Origin: Nematostella vectensis
Taxonomy: Eukaryota; Cnidaria; Anthozoa; Actiniaria; Edwardsiidae
Direction of reading: 5' to 3'
NCBI RefSeq assembly: GCF_932526225.1
Contig: NC_064047.1
Location: 4,773,501-4,837,500 of the forward strand
Length of the DNA: 64,000 nt
The position numbers and the translations under genes were made by a program. The notes beneath the pieces are model-generated. The model was not told the DNA's origin. It searched no databases and saw only the letters and a list, made by a program, of their open reading frames with translations. Shown in pieces: positions 54,501 to 64,000 of this stretch (position 1 is its first letter; every line of letters begins with the position of its first letter).

Positions 54501-57500
54501 GATGTAAAAGGCTGCCTTAGACGTGCTTAGCAGCTGCGTGTAGAGTTTGCAAAACAAAATGCATTTCTTTATGCTTTTAAGCAGTTGCCTTGCTATTCAG
54601 CCATGCAGGCATAACATTGAAAGTCACAAATGATATCTTGCAAAAGGTTGCACTTCTCCAACCTCTCGTGTTGCTGCTTCCATGTTGTATTTGTTATATT
54701 GCTTTAGAGTTTAGCTGCTAAACGAGAAAGGAAGCCTGCAGAACATGCAAACACGTATATCCTTTTGGTTGCTGTGACGTTCCGACAGCATGCAGACCAT
54801 GCGCAAACCTTCCTTTGGGTTTCTGTGCATGCATTTTCTTTTCGTTGCTGTAGCATGTAGACCATGCGCAAACTTTCCTTTGGGTTCCTGTGATGTTCCG
54901 ACAGCCTCAATCGTCCCTGGAGCAGACTCCACGCCGATACCATTTTCCTGAGTTGACACTACCCCTTCAGGCAGCGCGTCACTGAATACGTGTACATCAC
55001 CATGAAAACCACTGTTACCATGGCCAGCCTTCATAAAAGTGCCTAATTCAGAGTTAGGTCTGGTTTTGATATTAGCGTTGTCATCAGGTTTATTTGGAAT
55101 TGCTCCACTTATTATCTTAACGTTGTTAATGGGGCTGACTACTTTGCTAGGCTTTGCTTCGTCTTGGCCCCAGGAGCTGCTTTGGCCAGCACTTGTATAA
55201 GCTATTTTACTCGCGGAGCTATCTCGCATACTAGGGCTCATAAGCGCCGGTCCTGTAGGTGTAAGTGCAAGCCGTGAAGTTCCTTCCCCAGGTTGTGATG
55301 CTCCAGTGAGAACACTAGCTTGGTTTGAAGCTCGAAATCCAAGTCCAGAAGATTGAATATTACTAGTAATACTTGTTTGTTGAGGCCCATGGTTAACTAA
55401 ACGACGGGCATCTTCTCTGCTAGTGTCATAAATACCAGAAGATTCACTTTTTGGTAAGGTCTGAGAGGGAATCAATCCCGGTACGACGACGTTGTTTTCC
55501 TTAAGCGTTGGTGGACCAAACGATTTTAATTTCTCACTTAAAATCGCATCAGTAATCGACTCAATTTTTCTGTTCAAATAACTTTTGACATAACTAGACA
55601 GGGCATCTTCCGACAACGTTTCACTTGCTTTCTCAACGTCTCGAGGTTTGCTATAAATAGCCTCTGGATTATTTCCCGTGCTATTTGCTACTGTTTCTAG
55701 CTCACTTCCTTTATGAAGAAGCGATTCGTGTTGACTACCCGACACCTTCCCTGCAGCATCATTTATTTTACCCACGACCCGACCCATCTCAAGCATTCCA
55801 GGGTTCGGCGTTGGCGATATGCTGGACGCCTCCGCTGAAAACCTCGAGCCATTTCTTTTCCCTTCTTTAGACTCTTTAGATTGCGCAAAATGGGCCGTTT
55901 TCGATTCTTGAACTAATGGGGGAATCGTGTACACTTTCAGATCTGACGGATTTGCTACAATGTCTTGACTTCCACTTGACAACTCTTTTAAAGGGAACTT
56001 CTCAAATGTCCCTGGCACTTGTGTATTAGGCATTGAAGCCTGGACTCTTTCACTTAACCTATTAATAGAGTACTGATTTGGGTCTTCACTTAAAGCTTGA
56101 GTACTATTTTCGTCCTTAATATCGCGTAAGGTTTCGGGTGAAAATGGATCCTGCAAAGCTTTGGCAGAAATTGACTCAATCTGCGAGTCAAGATTACTAG
56201 AGCTAGTGTTCTCTTGTTTGTCTCTATTGTCTGGAATGCGACCAAAAACCTGCTCAGCACTTTTCGTTTTTGTTTGAGGTTTTTTGAACGAGCTAAGAGC
56301 GCTCGAAATTTTACCCTGGATGTAAGAATCAAAGATTAAGGATAGATTTCTTGTATTTTCTGGCATAAAAGGGATGTTTTTGTTCAGTTTTATAAACTCC
56401 TTTAACTGGTTATCTTCCTTTGCCGGAGTGTTGCTTCCATCTGTCAATTCTGCTATTCTTTCAATGTCTTCTTGACTGCTAACCCCTTTTAATCTCTCTT
56501 GTTTCTCATTATGTTTGAATAGTTCATTTTGCATTTCGCGTATTTTTTCTTTATTGTATTCTTTACTCTTTCTGATATCATCTTTCAATTTTTCTTCCTG
56601 TTCCTTTGCAATTTCCTCCGCTCTCGCCTTCTTCTCCCATTGTAAGCGATGTTGCTTTCGAATTGTATCCTCCCTTTTCTCATTTTCCATTCGATCTTTA
56701 AGCTCTTGTTCTTCGTTATTCCTTCCGTCGCCATCCTTTGCATTCAGTGGTTCTTTCAAAGTGATTGAGTCATTCATACCACTAATTGTCTCTGATATTT
56801 TGTACAGTGCTTCCGGCATATGTTTATTCTTCCTTGCAACCTCAACGTCACTTTTATCACTGGGATTTGACTTTTCAGATATTTCATCTTTGTCGTGGCT
56901 GGATCTACTGCTAGGTTTGGCGGTCCCAGTGTCTTCATTGTGGTTTTTGATCGTTATCTTCAAGACGGTGAATTTTCCCCCCTCTCTTTCTTGTCCTTCT
57001 CGCCTACGGATGATGGCTGCTCGTGTCATCGGTGTTTCTTCCCGGCTTTCATTCCTAGCAAAGTTTTTCCCAGTATCAGTTTCATTAAGGTCACGTCGTC
57101 GTCTCTGTCGAATGTCTGGTTGGTCATCATAATCATCGTTCATTAAATCTGTTTTGTGGTCAAGAACTTCTCTATGATGATGACTATCATGATGCTGATG
57201 ACTCTGGTGATCATGGTGATGATTATATTGATAATGTTGATAATGGTGGTGATGTGAATGTCGATGTCTTTTGTGGGATTCTGGTGGTAAGAAAATTGAA
57301 GCATTAGAATGCATACAGAATACAAGGTTCGAGAACAGAATGAAAGCTGACATTAATAGATAATCAAAGGTACGAGGCTAGTGACCTTGTTTCCCATGAC
57401 AACCAAAACAAAAGCATTTTCTGAACTGTATTTCTGGTGAATGGTTTTGTTTTGAAAAGATCTCTTATATTTCTTAAATAGCGAACAATACCGAATTAGG

Positions 57501-60500
57501 AGAATGACTCAATATAAGCACTGCTTTCGGTCGTGCTAAAACTTTATTTGAGTTACAAAAAGAAAGGAAAAAATCTACAATGAGTAAATACATGTTCTTT
57601 ACAAACGTTTACTTTCAGGGCCATTGCTAAGAAAACTTTTAACGGGTTATGATAAATCTCTCCTTTTGAATCCTTTTCTCTTGGCCACAGTCGATCGTGA
57701 GAAGTAAGAACTACTATTTCTTTACTGGTAAGGCAGTCATGAAGAAGGCGGGAAGTATCCTCTTGATGTGTACGTCTTCTTTTTTCTCCAAGGCCATCTG
57801 ATCTTGTCTTCCTCTTTTCTTGGCACATATCTTGTTATGTAAAAGTCTACAGCTGAGCTGACCAGGTGAGGTGAGGTTAGGTGAGGTGAGGTGAGGTGAG
57901 GTGAGGTGAGGTGAGGTGAGGTGAGGTGAGGTGAGGTGAGGTGAGGTGAGGTGAGGTGAGGTGAGGTGAGGTGAGGTGAGGTGAGGTGAGGTGAGGTGAG
58001 GTGAGGTGAGGTGAGGTGAGGTGAGGTGAGGTGAGGTGAGGTGAGGTGAGGTGAGGTGAGGTGAGGTGAGGTGAGGTGAGGTGAGGTGGTGTATAAGTAA
58101 AAGAGTTTCTAAGCATGTAGGTCTGTAAGTAAGTAAATCTGTCAGCAAGTAAGTAAGACTGTGAAGCAATTAAGTATGTAAGTAAGCAAGTCAGTAAGCA
58201 AATAAGCAAATTAGTAAATAAGTAAGGTATTGTTATTAAATTTGAAATTGTAGGATATATTTGTTTACTTTTGTGTCAATCTGTTGTCCATTATGTCAAT
58301 ATAGAGAAAAGAGCTCTTACTGTTACTTAAACCATAAAAAAATATTACGCGTACCATCACTACAGACGTCACTGCCTTTAACGGGGTCGTTGCCGTCCGA
58401 ACGATAATTCCCTGTCAGTTCATTTAACAGCACTACAAAGCTAACAGCATCCTAACAGCATACTTTTAAAGTTTTTAGCATCTATTTTACTTATATTTAT
58501 TTAATTTCATTGTGCTTTTATCCATTTAGTTTAATTCATCTTAATTATCAGTGAGCAAAGAAATACTCTCGAACATTATTTGTGAGCTATCTGCGAATTA
58601 TGATTTACTTTAATAATTATTTAAATTATTATTATTGTAATGTGACGTTTTATCTTAACATGTCATTTGTGACTTAACCTATGCCAGGGAACTGCTCTAG
58701 GCTTTGGGTTAATTAGGGATATCGACGGATATCAGGAAACTCTAAACGATCAAGTCATGCTGGGGTCCGGATCTTTGTGAAAACATGCTATCTCAGAGCT
58801 GCAGCACCCCTCGCATTATTGGAGGGGCGGAGGGGGGGGGGGGGGCGATACAAGAACATGAAGAAATATTGTGGACATAACCACACACCTACTTATCATT
58901 TACTTATATATTTTTTAATATTTAGGGGTGGGGGTGGCAGGAATGTCTTCTGTGGTTCTCTCTGATACGGCCTTGTATCTTTAAACCTCTGTTTGAGACC
59001 TTAGAAGAGAGAGATATGGAAAACAAGAAATCCCATCAGTCTTGACTAATGGTGCTATGGGAAAGATCGCATTGCTTTGTGTCCTTGCTAAAATCATGAG
59101 GAAAACGAATGCTGGGAGAGATGGAGGCGCTTATTTGAGATTACTCCTAACATCTTCAAAGGTAATTTCAGGAGGGTTTTTTAGCAAAAAGTGTGCAAAA
59201 TGATAACGCGATCAAGTTACTATCAAGATCCTGGACCACAGCATGGCTGATACGATTTTGTTTTCTATTCTAAAAGGGCTATGATCTAAGGGGCGTCACT
59301 CTACAAATGAATACTAGACAATTATTACTTGCAGCAAGCACCCATGTTTGCATTACCAGCTCTTAGACCGCAGAGAATTGCATTCGGGCGACAACGGCAA
59401 AAATCAGGGATGGAGTTTGGCATCTGATTCATGGTGCACGATGGAACTAATGGAACAAAAAAAAAAAAGAAAAAAAGTCAGCTGACTGAAAAAAGAAGTT
59501 GTTGTGTAGTGTCAAAAAAAGTGATTTATTTTGTGCGAAAGTCACTTTATTGGTCATTGTGAGTGTGCATGCGGCTTTCGGCCTGGTGTTGTATCGATCG
59601 ATAGGTTATTTTGGAGGGCCTTTCTTTCATGATATTTCGTGAAGTTTGAAGTGAATTGTTTTGTAAAATACAAGTTTTATAGGTCCCCTAAATTTGAAAT
59701 TACAGTTACAAAGGCTACAAACGTTACTTTTGCTTGTGCAAAAAGTTTGCAGAAAAAAAAAGGAAATTGATAGTGAGGAATTGCGAGAGAGTTTATGGAG
59801 AAAGTACATTTACGTCGTCAACAGGTATGGATGCTAAAACATAAAAAATGGTCAATATTCTTAATCTATTCGCATTCCATTTCTTTCTTCAGGCTGTCGT
59901 TTTGGAGGTCGTTTTTACTGGTTGTTACTGCCATTGTGTCATGAATTAGATAAAATGTAGGGAAATTGAGCAGGGCTTGTTCAAGTACAATTTCACCGAC
60001 TTGCTTATTCCCATAATTTGTTTGCGAAAGTGTGTCTTAAAAGTATCAGGACTATAACCATAGATTATTGAGCATGATAAAATGTCCACTGTCAAACTGT
60101 CAAGTTAAGCAGTTATTGGTCGAGTGCTTATTCGTTCATAATAACACCACTTGAATTTTAATTAAGGTTGTCAAATTATCATACCAACCTGGATAATTTC
60201 CAGGTAGCGTGCCTGGCATGTTTGGTCTGGCCTGAACACCATTTGGCTGCTGGACTTGCTGTTGAATCATGTTTCCAAGTTGTTCCCCCTGCGAGTTAAG
60301 TAATCCTTGTTGCCTCAGTTGCGTCAGTAAAATTTGCCCCGTCTGAGTAAAGAGACCACTTTGTGCCAGAGCTTGCGGCTGGGGAATGCCAGCTTGCTGG
60401 AGAATCTTCTCTTGAAGTGCTGGATTAGTGATATCACCTGTGGAAGAGGGTGTCCCCGACAAAACACTCCCCTCGCCATTCTGGCCTGAGTTGACTCCAA

Positions 60501-63239
60501 TGCTTGTTCCAGTTCCAGTATTTAGAGAACCAGGAAGAACACCAATTCCTGTCTGCCCATTCAGATTCGTGCCCAAGCCAACCGTCGATGTCCCTGCTAA
60601 GGTGGTGCCTCCTATTCCTGTCGATGTAGTTACCCCACCCACTGTTGCAGTACCAGCCATAGATACCTTTCCTGCACCGAGGCTTTGTACAACACCAGAC
60701 ACCCCTTGTTTGTTCAGCATCTCCTCTCCTTGTGGACTTAGCAGTCCCTGACGTTGTAGATCTTTCAGCATTGCTTTCTGATCTTCTTGCACTAGCATCT
60801 GTTTTCCATTTTCGTTCAAAAGGCCGCTCTCACCTAATTTCTTCAAAACTTCCTGTTTGTTTTCTTCAGTAGCTTTGCCTTCTTGCTTGTTTTTCTCGTT
60901 AACAACCGCTTCCCCTTGCTTATTAAGCACACCTTTCTCTGCCAACGTGTTCAACAGCTCTTTTTGCCCTTCCTCCTTCGCCAAATTTTTTGCGAGCTCC
61001 TTCGTTCGGCTTTCAGTCGTTCCAGATGTGGTTGTCCCAGATTCTGATGTTGTTCCACTTCCTGTGTTCACTCCACCCGTGGTTGTTCCACTCCCTGTGT
61101 TCATTCCACCCGTGGTTGTTCCACTTCCGGTGTTCACTTCACCCGTGGTTGTTCCACTTCCGGTGTTCACTCCACCCGTGGTTGTTCCACTTCCGGTGTT
61201 CACTCCACTCGTGGTTGTTCCACTTCCGCTGTTTACTCCACCCGTGGTCGTTCCACTTCCGGTGTTCAACCCACCCGTGGTCGTTCCACTTCCGGTATTC
61301 ACTCCACCTGTGGTCGTTCCACTTCCGGTGTTCCCCCCACTTGATGTAGTTCCACTTCCGGTGTTCCCTCCACTTGATGTAGTTCCACTTCCGGTATTTC
61401 CTCCCGTTGATGTGGTTCCACTTTCTCCACTTGAGGTCGTGCTACTTCCGGTTGTTCCTCCATTCGAGCTTGTTCCATTTCCGGTTGCTCCTGTAGAAAG
61501 AGCCGGAATTTTTGGTCTCCATCTTTTTCTAATTAAACAATAAATTTTTTATGTTGGCGCAAACGTTCTTTTCTGGGCTTATTAATTTGATAGATTTAGT
61601 ATTTCGTAAGAGATATCAATGCGTTTTGGCGATTTAAACATTTCTCATATTTAGGACTGCGAGGACTATCTCTATTACCCCTTTCCTTTCACGCGTAACT
61701 CATCACTCCTTTTTCACCCTATATTCTGCCTTTGACTTACTTATTCAGGAAGCATAATCTATCTATCCATCCTATCCTATAATGGTAATCGAAATACTTA
61801 TTTAGCGATCATAATGACTACTTTTATATTTGTATACTATTGTTTGAGTGCCAGTGTATTATATCGGATCACTAAACGATGCGCGGGTTTTCCCATGCAT
61901 TACAACCATTTCGGAGTAAAGTTAATAGAGATAATACACTGAGAATCGGTTTGACAAGTATTTTTTGCTGTGGAACTCTATAACAAGCAAATAATATAGG
62001 ATAATGTTAGAAATAATGTTTAAAACATAAATTAGTGCAAATATAACTAATTTTTAGATCTTTTCTTGGAACTGGGAAGTAATATGATTTTCAGTTTTCA
62101 GGTTTCTTTATTTTCACGCGCACGCTATAGAATATCTTCCGAATATCTTCTTATTTTAAACGAGCGTGCGTTTTTTTTATTTTATTTTCAATAACATTTT
62201 TGTCATTGTTGTTAACGTAGAAAACACACTTCTAACAGCTCGTCGTTATTTCCAGTATTACTCCGTTATTAATCCGAAATGATCGTATTTACGGAGCTCT
62301 GCACTTCACTTGGTCTAGCGAGAATGACTACTTGGACCAGGTCCTTTTCTAAGATTTTTTTTTGTCGTATAATAAACAAATTATTGTACAGTTAGTTGTG
62401 TGATACGGCCGGATAATTCTACTCATTTAACCGTTCTGTTTTTCTCGACCCGAAGAGGGGTTCGAAAAAAAACTCGTAAGATTATCCGGCCCTATATACA
62501 CAACTAACATTTCCATGACCTCTATATATCGTCGTCTATTTCCACTTCAAACACGCGCGTAATATACTCCAATGCTACCGCGCATGCCTACTCACCTCCC
62601 TCCGCTGACCCGGAAACTTGCTTTATATACCCTACAAACTGACTAGACAATGATGCCACTTGCGAAAACTCCGCTGCAATTTGTATGTAAGACTCTTGAG
62701 ATGCCATCATATTCAATTGAGTCTTGTCAATAGCCTTTCCCATGCCGAGGACAAAAATGGAAATCCCTGACGTCTTCATACTTGACGCGACACCGACATC
62801 ATCGCTAGACTTTCCAGCGATCAGAACCAAAAGCATTTTCTTAGCAGAGCTCCGTGCTTTGCTGAAAAGGGCGGTGTTACACGTGGTTAGCCCCTGACCG
62901 GCTGCTGTGGCTCCCCCTATGAGTTTTATCTCAGAAAGGCCACTTTCGATCTCTGCCGAGGAGGAGAACTTAGAGAAATCGAAGGCAACCTTAGCGGAAG
63001 ATCCAAATATGACGACGCCTACACGGTAAGCGCTTGAGGATATTGTGAAGCTGCCGTATACGGCTTTGATGAAATCGAGAGTGATTTTGAGGTTCGCTTC
63101 GCCTCCTAGACTTGTTGAGGTATCCAGCATAAAACCAAGCTCAACTTCGCCTCCTGAAACTATGGATACATGCATATGACGCTGTGACATATTGCTTGCA
63201 AGCTTAGCCGAGCGGAGCACACACAAGTCCTGCGTAGAT
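48371..63239 (-). CDS. Large multi-domain vWA / His-rich / coiled-coil / vWA / ShKT protein, 5' end outside window
   Basis: Nine minus-strand exons: 63229 (or 63239)-62596, 61490-60189, 57280 to about 54950, 54202-53762, 53352-52801, 52352-52317, 51624-51070, 50348-50219 and 48521-48371. Every resolved border is AG/GT and every join keeps phase; only the donor of the third exon is uncertain (GT at 55000 or 54940 both fit). The visible product is about 2,040 residues ending at TAG 48371-48373. Order: vWA, Thr/Gly/Ser repeats, GLL helical repeats, His-rich stretch, charged coiled-coil region, Gly/Met/Asn-rich stretch, second vWA, CxxC mini-exon, acidic segment, ShKT module, Lys/Arg/His tail. 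Both vWA domains keep DxSxS metal-site motifs. An extracellular matrix, cuticle or capsule protein is the likeliest role, inferred from the modules. No signal peptide is visible, so the start lies beyond 63239. I know no named protein with this order. Confidence 0.75.
49431..49699. mobile_element. MITE ending in CCTGTCACACG / CGTGTAACAGGGCC
   Basis: The left arm (ACCTGTCACACGTACG ... GACCTGTCTCGCAAAAAAAA) and the right arm (TTTTTTTTTTGCGAGACAAG ... CTACGTGTAACAGGGCC) are inverted. Inside are several CTGTGACA/TGTCGCAGG-like phrases (TGCGTGTGACACAAC, CATGTGACAGGACGCG). Non-coding. Confidence 0.65.
50020..50202. mobile_element. Foldback MITE, copy A
   Basis: CTAATACGCCATTCCAGC on the left pairs with GCTGGTATGGCCTATTG on the right. 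Inside, CAACTACC..GATGCAGCGCGCGC pairs with GCGCGCGCTGC...GGTAGTTG. The copy at 25842-25966 is a truncated relative in the same orientation. Confidence 0.75.
50219..50348 (-). CDS. ShKT-domain exon of the large vWA gene
   Basis: The exon encodes DCKDYSDECGQYASQGFC and then a second half ending MMCRRSCGSC, six cysteines in the order and spacing of the ShKT module (C..D....C..YA..G.C......M...C..SCG.C). ShKT modules occur in anemone peptides but far more often as accessory modules of metazoan extracellular proteins. Here it is one module near the C-terminus of a matrix-like protein, so a toxin reading is not supported. Confidence 0.8.
50570..50715. repeat. Dispersed GGGGCACGTGCCCC-type repeat, copy 3 (inverted)
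   Basis: AAAATATTTGGGGGGCACGT followed by GCCCCCAGTGCCC and CGCTACGGCCCTG is the reverse complement of the copies at 11040 and 37400. Its left half (AAGAAAATATTTGGGCCACA, ACCATGCCCCTACT) also resembles 58850-58900. Confidence 0.65.
51070..51624 (-). CDS. Acidic exon of the large vWA gene
   Basis: 185 residues beginning HHDLCDYCPEEFHSEAFRRH and continuing into a long Asp/Ser/His-rich, low-complexity segment (LDDDSFHDDALSSNDDVV, NIDDDPSDSHRRHHKKAKSK). With the preceding mini-exon it forms a CHPC...CDYC pair of CxxC motifs. The acidic clusters could bind metal or basic partners; this is inference. Confidence 0.75.
51840..52070. repeat. Dispersed repeat, copy 2
   Basis: Matches 32800-33010 (GCCATTTT..., TTTTCAATCAAATATCGTCA, ATAACGTATTAGAATTCAT, ATTGACATTCTTTAA). 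It lies in the intron upstream of the acidic exon. Confidence 0.55.
52317..52352 (-). CDS. 36-bp mini-exon of the large vWA gene
   Basis: ATTTACAG|GAATCTCC...TTTGAAG|GTAAAT. It encodes ISVHFCHPCFE in the only phase that joins the second vWA exon to the acidic exon (1 nt + 2 nt on each side). The Cys pair fits the CxxC in the next exon. Confidence 0.65.
52580..52870 (-). repeat. 72-bp tandem repeat containing an exon end and its splice donor
   Basis: Four units in a row, each with AGCTTGGCTTTTATGC(C/A), CAGAATGTCGTTACAAAGAT, ATTAAA(A/G)G and GTAAGATGAAT (minus strand). The unit nearest the vWA exon is the real exon end (donor at 52800); the three further downstream are copies in the intron, each keeping a GTAAGA donor-like site, the most distal being degenerate. 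Confidence 0.9.
52801..53352 (-). CDS. Second vWA-domain exon of the large gene
   Basis: A single exon encodes the whole domain, about 184 residues. CLDLGFLIDGSMSVGGEMNF opens it, with the MIDAS DGSMS. GPGTYIGRGL supplies the MIDAS Thr; ALIVVAAGRSLDD the strand and Asp; GVDIYTVGVGK the last strand. The preceding Gly-rich exon joins in phase as H-V-C-L-D. vWA domains with intact MIDAS bind ligands through a metal ion. Confidence 0.85.
53762..54202 (-). CDS. Gly/Met/Asn-rich exon of the large gene
   Basis: About 147 residues of GGGMGGGNGGG repeats (9- and 15-bp DNA sub-repeats), between good splice sites (CAATTACAG acceptor; GTAAGA donor at 53761). Such stretches are flexible or self-associating linkers in structural extracellular proteins. 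The opposite strand reads as a Pro-rich frame, which is only its shadow. Confidence 0.75.
54941..57280 (-). CDS. His-rich and coiled-coil exon of the large gene
   Basis: A 2.3-kb exon after a TTTTCTTACCACCAG acceptor. It opens with a His cluster (SHKRHRHSHHHHYQHYQYNH, more than 20 His in the first 45 residues). A RQRRRR run near residue 67 is a possible furin-type processing site. About 130 residues of charged heptad-like coiled coil follow (EEQELKDRMENEKRED, QWEKKARAEEIAKEQEEKLK). The rest is Ser/Pro/Gln-rich and unstructured. Clustered His could bind zinc or nickel-like ions. The donor is ambiguous; downstream (54720-54940) a degenerate repeat with CATGCGCAAAC..TCCTTTGGGTT.CTGTG units begins, so coding may end before it. 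Confidence 0.7.
57868..58088 (+). repeat. (GGTGA)n pentanucleotide array
   Basis: About 44 copies of GGTGA with one GTTA interruption near 57877. It lies in the intron of the large vWA gene between its second and third visible exons and is followed by degenerate (AAGT)n to about 58225. The LTSPH protein repeat on the minus strand is an artefact. Confidence 0.97.
58226..60188. other. Intron sequence of the large gene
   Basis: Mostly AT-rich with a copy of the dispersed repeat near 58830-58970 (AAGAACATGAAGAAATATTG, TGGACATAACCACACACCTA). No exon in the needed phase was recognised. Confidence 0.5.
60189..61490 (-). CDS. Thr/Gly/Ser repeat and GLL-repeat exon of the large gene
   Basis: 434 residues after a TTTCTACAG acceptor. 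The first 140 or so are 11-residue repeats (GTTTGGVNTGS; 33-bp DNA unit, about 13 copies, 61040-61470). The next 130 contain helical units with a shared pattern: LAEKGVLNKQGEAVV, LGESGLLNENGKQML, LQRQGLLSPQGEEML; after a Gly/Thr/Ser linker come LAQSGLFTQTGQILL and LRQQGLLNSQGEQL. The donor after CCA-G (GTTGGT, 60188) is the phase that fits the next exon; GTATGA four bases on would not. Confidence 0.75.
61491..62595. other. Intron of the large gene
   Basis: AT-rich, with a foldback element at 62391-62508. Nothing else was recognised. Confidence 0.5.
62391..62508. mobile_element. Foldback MITE
   Basis: GTTAGTTGTGTGATACGGCC followed by GGATAATTCTAC pairs with GTAAGATTATCCGG, CCCTATATACACAACTAAC. 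The loop is about 50 bp and itself partly paired (CTCGACCCGAAGAGGGGTTCG). Confidence 0.75.
62596..63239 (-). CDS. First visible vWA-domain exon of the large gene
   Basis: 211 residues. GGEVELGFMLDTSTSLGGEA has the MIDAS DTSTS; GGATAAGQGL the MIDAS Thr; MLLVLIAGKSSDD the central strand and Asp; GISIFVLGMGKAIDKTQL the next strand. The acceptor is either TTTTAG at 63241-63240 (one extra base plus three codons) or CAG at 63232-63230, which fits phase 0. The donor GTGAGT at 62595 leaves one base that completes a Gly codon with the repeat exon. A Cys stands at the start (DLCVLRSAK). Confidence 0.8.
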
Positions 63240-64000
63240 CTAAAACAGGAATTTTTAATTGTGCTGCTTTGAAGTCTGCGCCTTAGGTCAGCTACAAGTG
63301 CTTGAATATAATGCTTTAGTATTACTTCTTACACTAACAGACTGATGTACAAATGGATGCTTTGACGTTTTTACTACATATATTATATGCTTTAATCTAT
63401 GATTTTTATTTAATGAAACCATTATTTTTAGCAGAGGGCGTTTACAGATGTTAGTTTTAACAATGAGGCGGCTATCTTTATTCTGTTTAAATTATTTCAC
63501 ACATGTAGTAAATTATGTGATGTTTTAGCTATTTGTATCTTTTATATAATGTTTTTATCATTTAGTCTATTTTATTTTTCAGTTTACATTAATTAACTTT
63601 ATTTATTATCGCTATTAACATTCTTAGACGAGGACAACAACTGGTCCCAAAATTGGTCAAAGGTCTAAGTGAAAGTCTTGTAGTTGTTTGTCCGTCAAGG
63701 TTAAAGAACGTCACGTGACTTGTGGACGTTATACGTACGACACGAAGAGTGTTAAATTAACATGATAAAGTTAGATTGGTGATATTGGCCATAGTGAGAT
63801 TCAAATAGAGTGCAAAACCTCACACACGCAAACATAATAAATCAAGACACGAGCATTTCAAGAAAATATTCAACATGGGCAAATACATCAGAAAATAACT
63901 ATACCAATAATACCCAATTTTGGAAACAAAGTCATCAAGATGGTAACTCTACGATTTTCCTCATTAGAAATCCCCGTCTGCCCTTTAAAATGTCCCACTG
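63240..64000. other. Right edge, no exon recognised
   Basis: AT-rich sequence, presumably intron of the large gene or its upstream region. I could not find a signal-peptide exon in the required phase. Confidence 0.45.

Noticed and set aside
56515-57146. Ser/Phe-rich plus-strand frames
   Set aside because: Antisense of the coiled-coil exon.
57714-58209. LTSPH repeat protein on the minus strand
   Set aside because: The GGTGA pentanucleotide array reads as a five-residue repeat; it lies in an intron.
60857-61543. Val/Pro-rich plus-strand frame
   Set aside because: Antisense of the Thr/Gly/Ser repeat exon.

Overview
The window is eukaryotic and looks like the genome of an anthozoan cnidarian (sea anemone or coral). 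Genes are split by GT-AG introns of roughly 0.1 to 5 kb. Microsatellites, minisatellites and short inverted-repeat (MITE-like) elements are dense. The gene content is typical of Cnidaria: secreted PAN/Apple plus fibrinogen-like proteins, an ShKT domain, vWA matrix-type domains, and decayed CHAT-domain and RecQ-like copies. The species cannot be read from the sequence. Gene names rest on motifs and remembered family alignments, not on searches.

Left part (1-13 kb): a 21-bp minisatellite; the last three coding exons of a ZUP1-type K63-ubiquitin protease (+); a broken C2H2 zinc-finger gene (-) that faces, across about 360 bp, the complete seven-exon TFB1M gene (+), which encodes the mitochondrial 12S rRNA dimethyladenosine transferase.

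Middle (13-38 kb): a three-exon secreted PAN plus fibrinogen-like gene (-) whose first intron holds about 4.5 kb of a 65-bp satellite; a region of transposon-derived and simple repeats; a compact intronless TRIM-type coiled-coil gene (+, 29 kb); and a second PAN plus fibrinogen-like gene (+, 32.6-38.3 kb) whose long first intron contains nested mobile-element debris (RecQ-like helicase and HTH transposase pieces).

Right part (38-64 kb): a CHAT-domain pseudogene (-); a small repeat-coding ORF with its own poly(A) signal (-); two paralogous small secreted cysteine-rich genes (+, 41.7 and 46.4 kb); and, filling 48.4-63.2 kb on the minus strand, a large multi-domain gene that runs off the right edge. 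I joined nine exons of the large gene by splice sites and reading phase; eight of the nine borders between them match canonical signals and one donor remains unresolved. Its order is vWA, Thr/Gly/Ser repeats, a helical GLL-type repeat region, a His-rich stretch, a long charged coiled-coil region, a Gly-rich stretch, a second vWA, a CxxC mini-exon, an acidic region, an ShKT domain and a basic tail. I do not recognise this architecture, and it is the best candidate for something undescribed.

Four of the genes encode predicted small or mid-sized secreted proteins and the fifth looks like an extracellular matrix or capsule-type protein, so 14-63 kb can be read as a neighbourhood of secreted-protein genes set in repeat-rich DNA. 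Several repeats involve splice sites: a duplicated acceptor in the ZUP1 gene, a fourfold duplicated exon end in the large gene, and a decayed duplicated exon end in one cysteine-rich gene.
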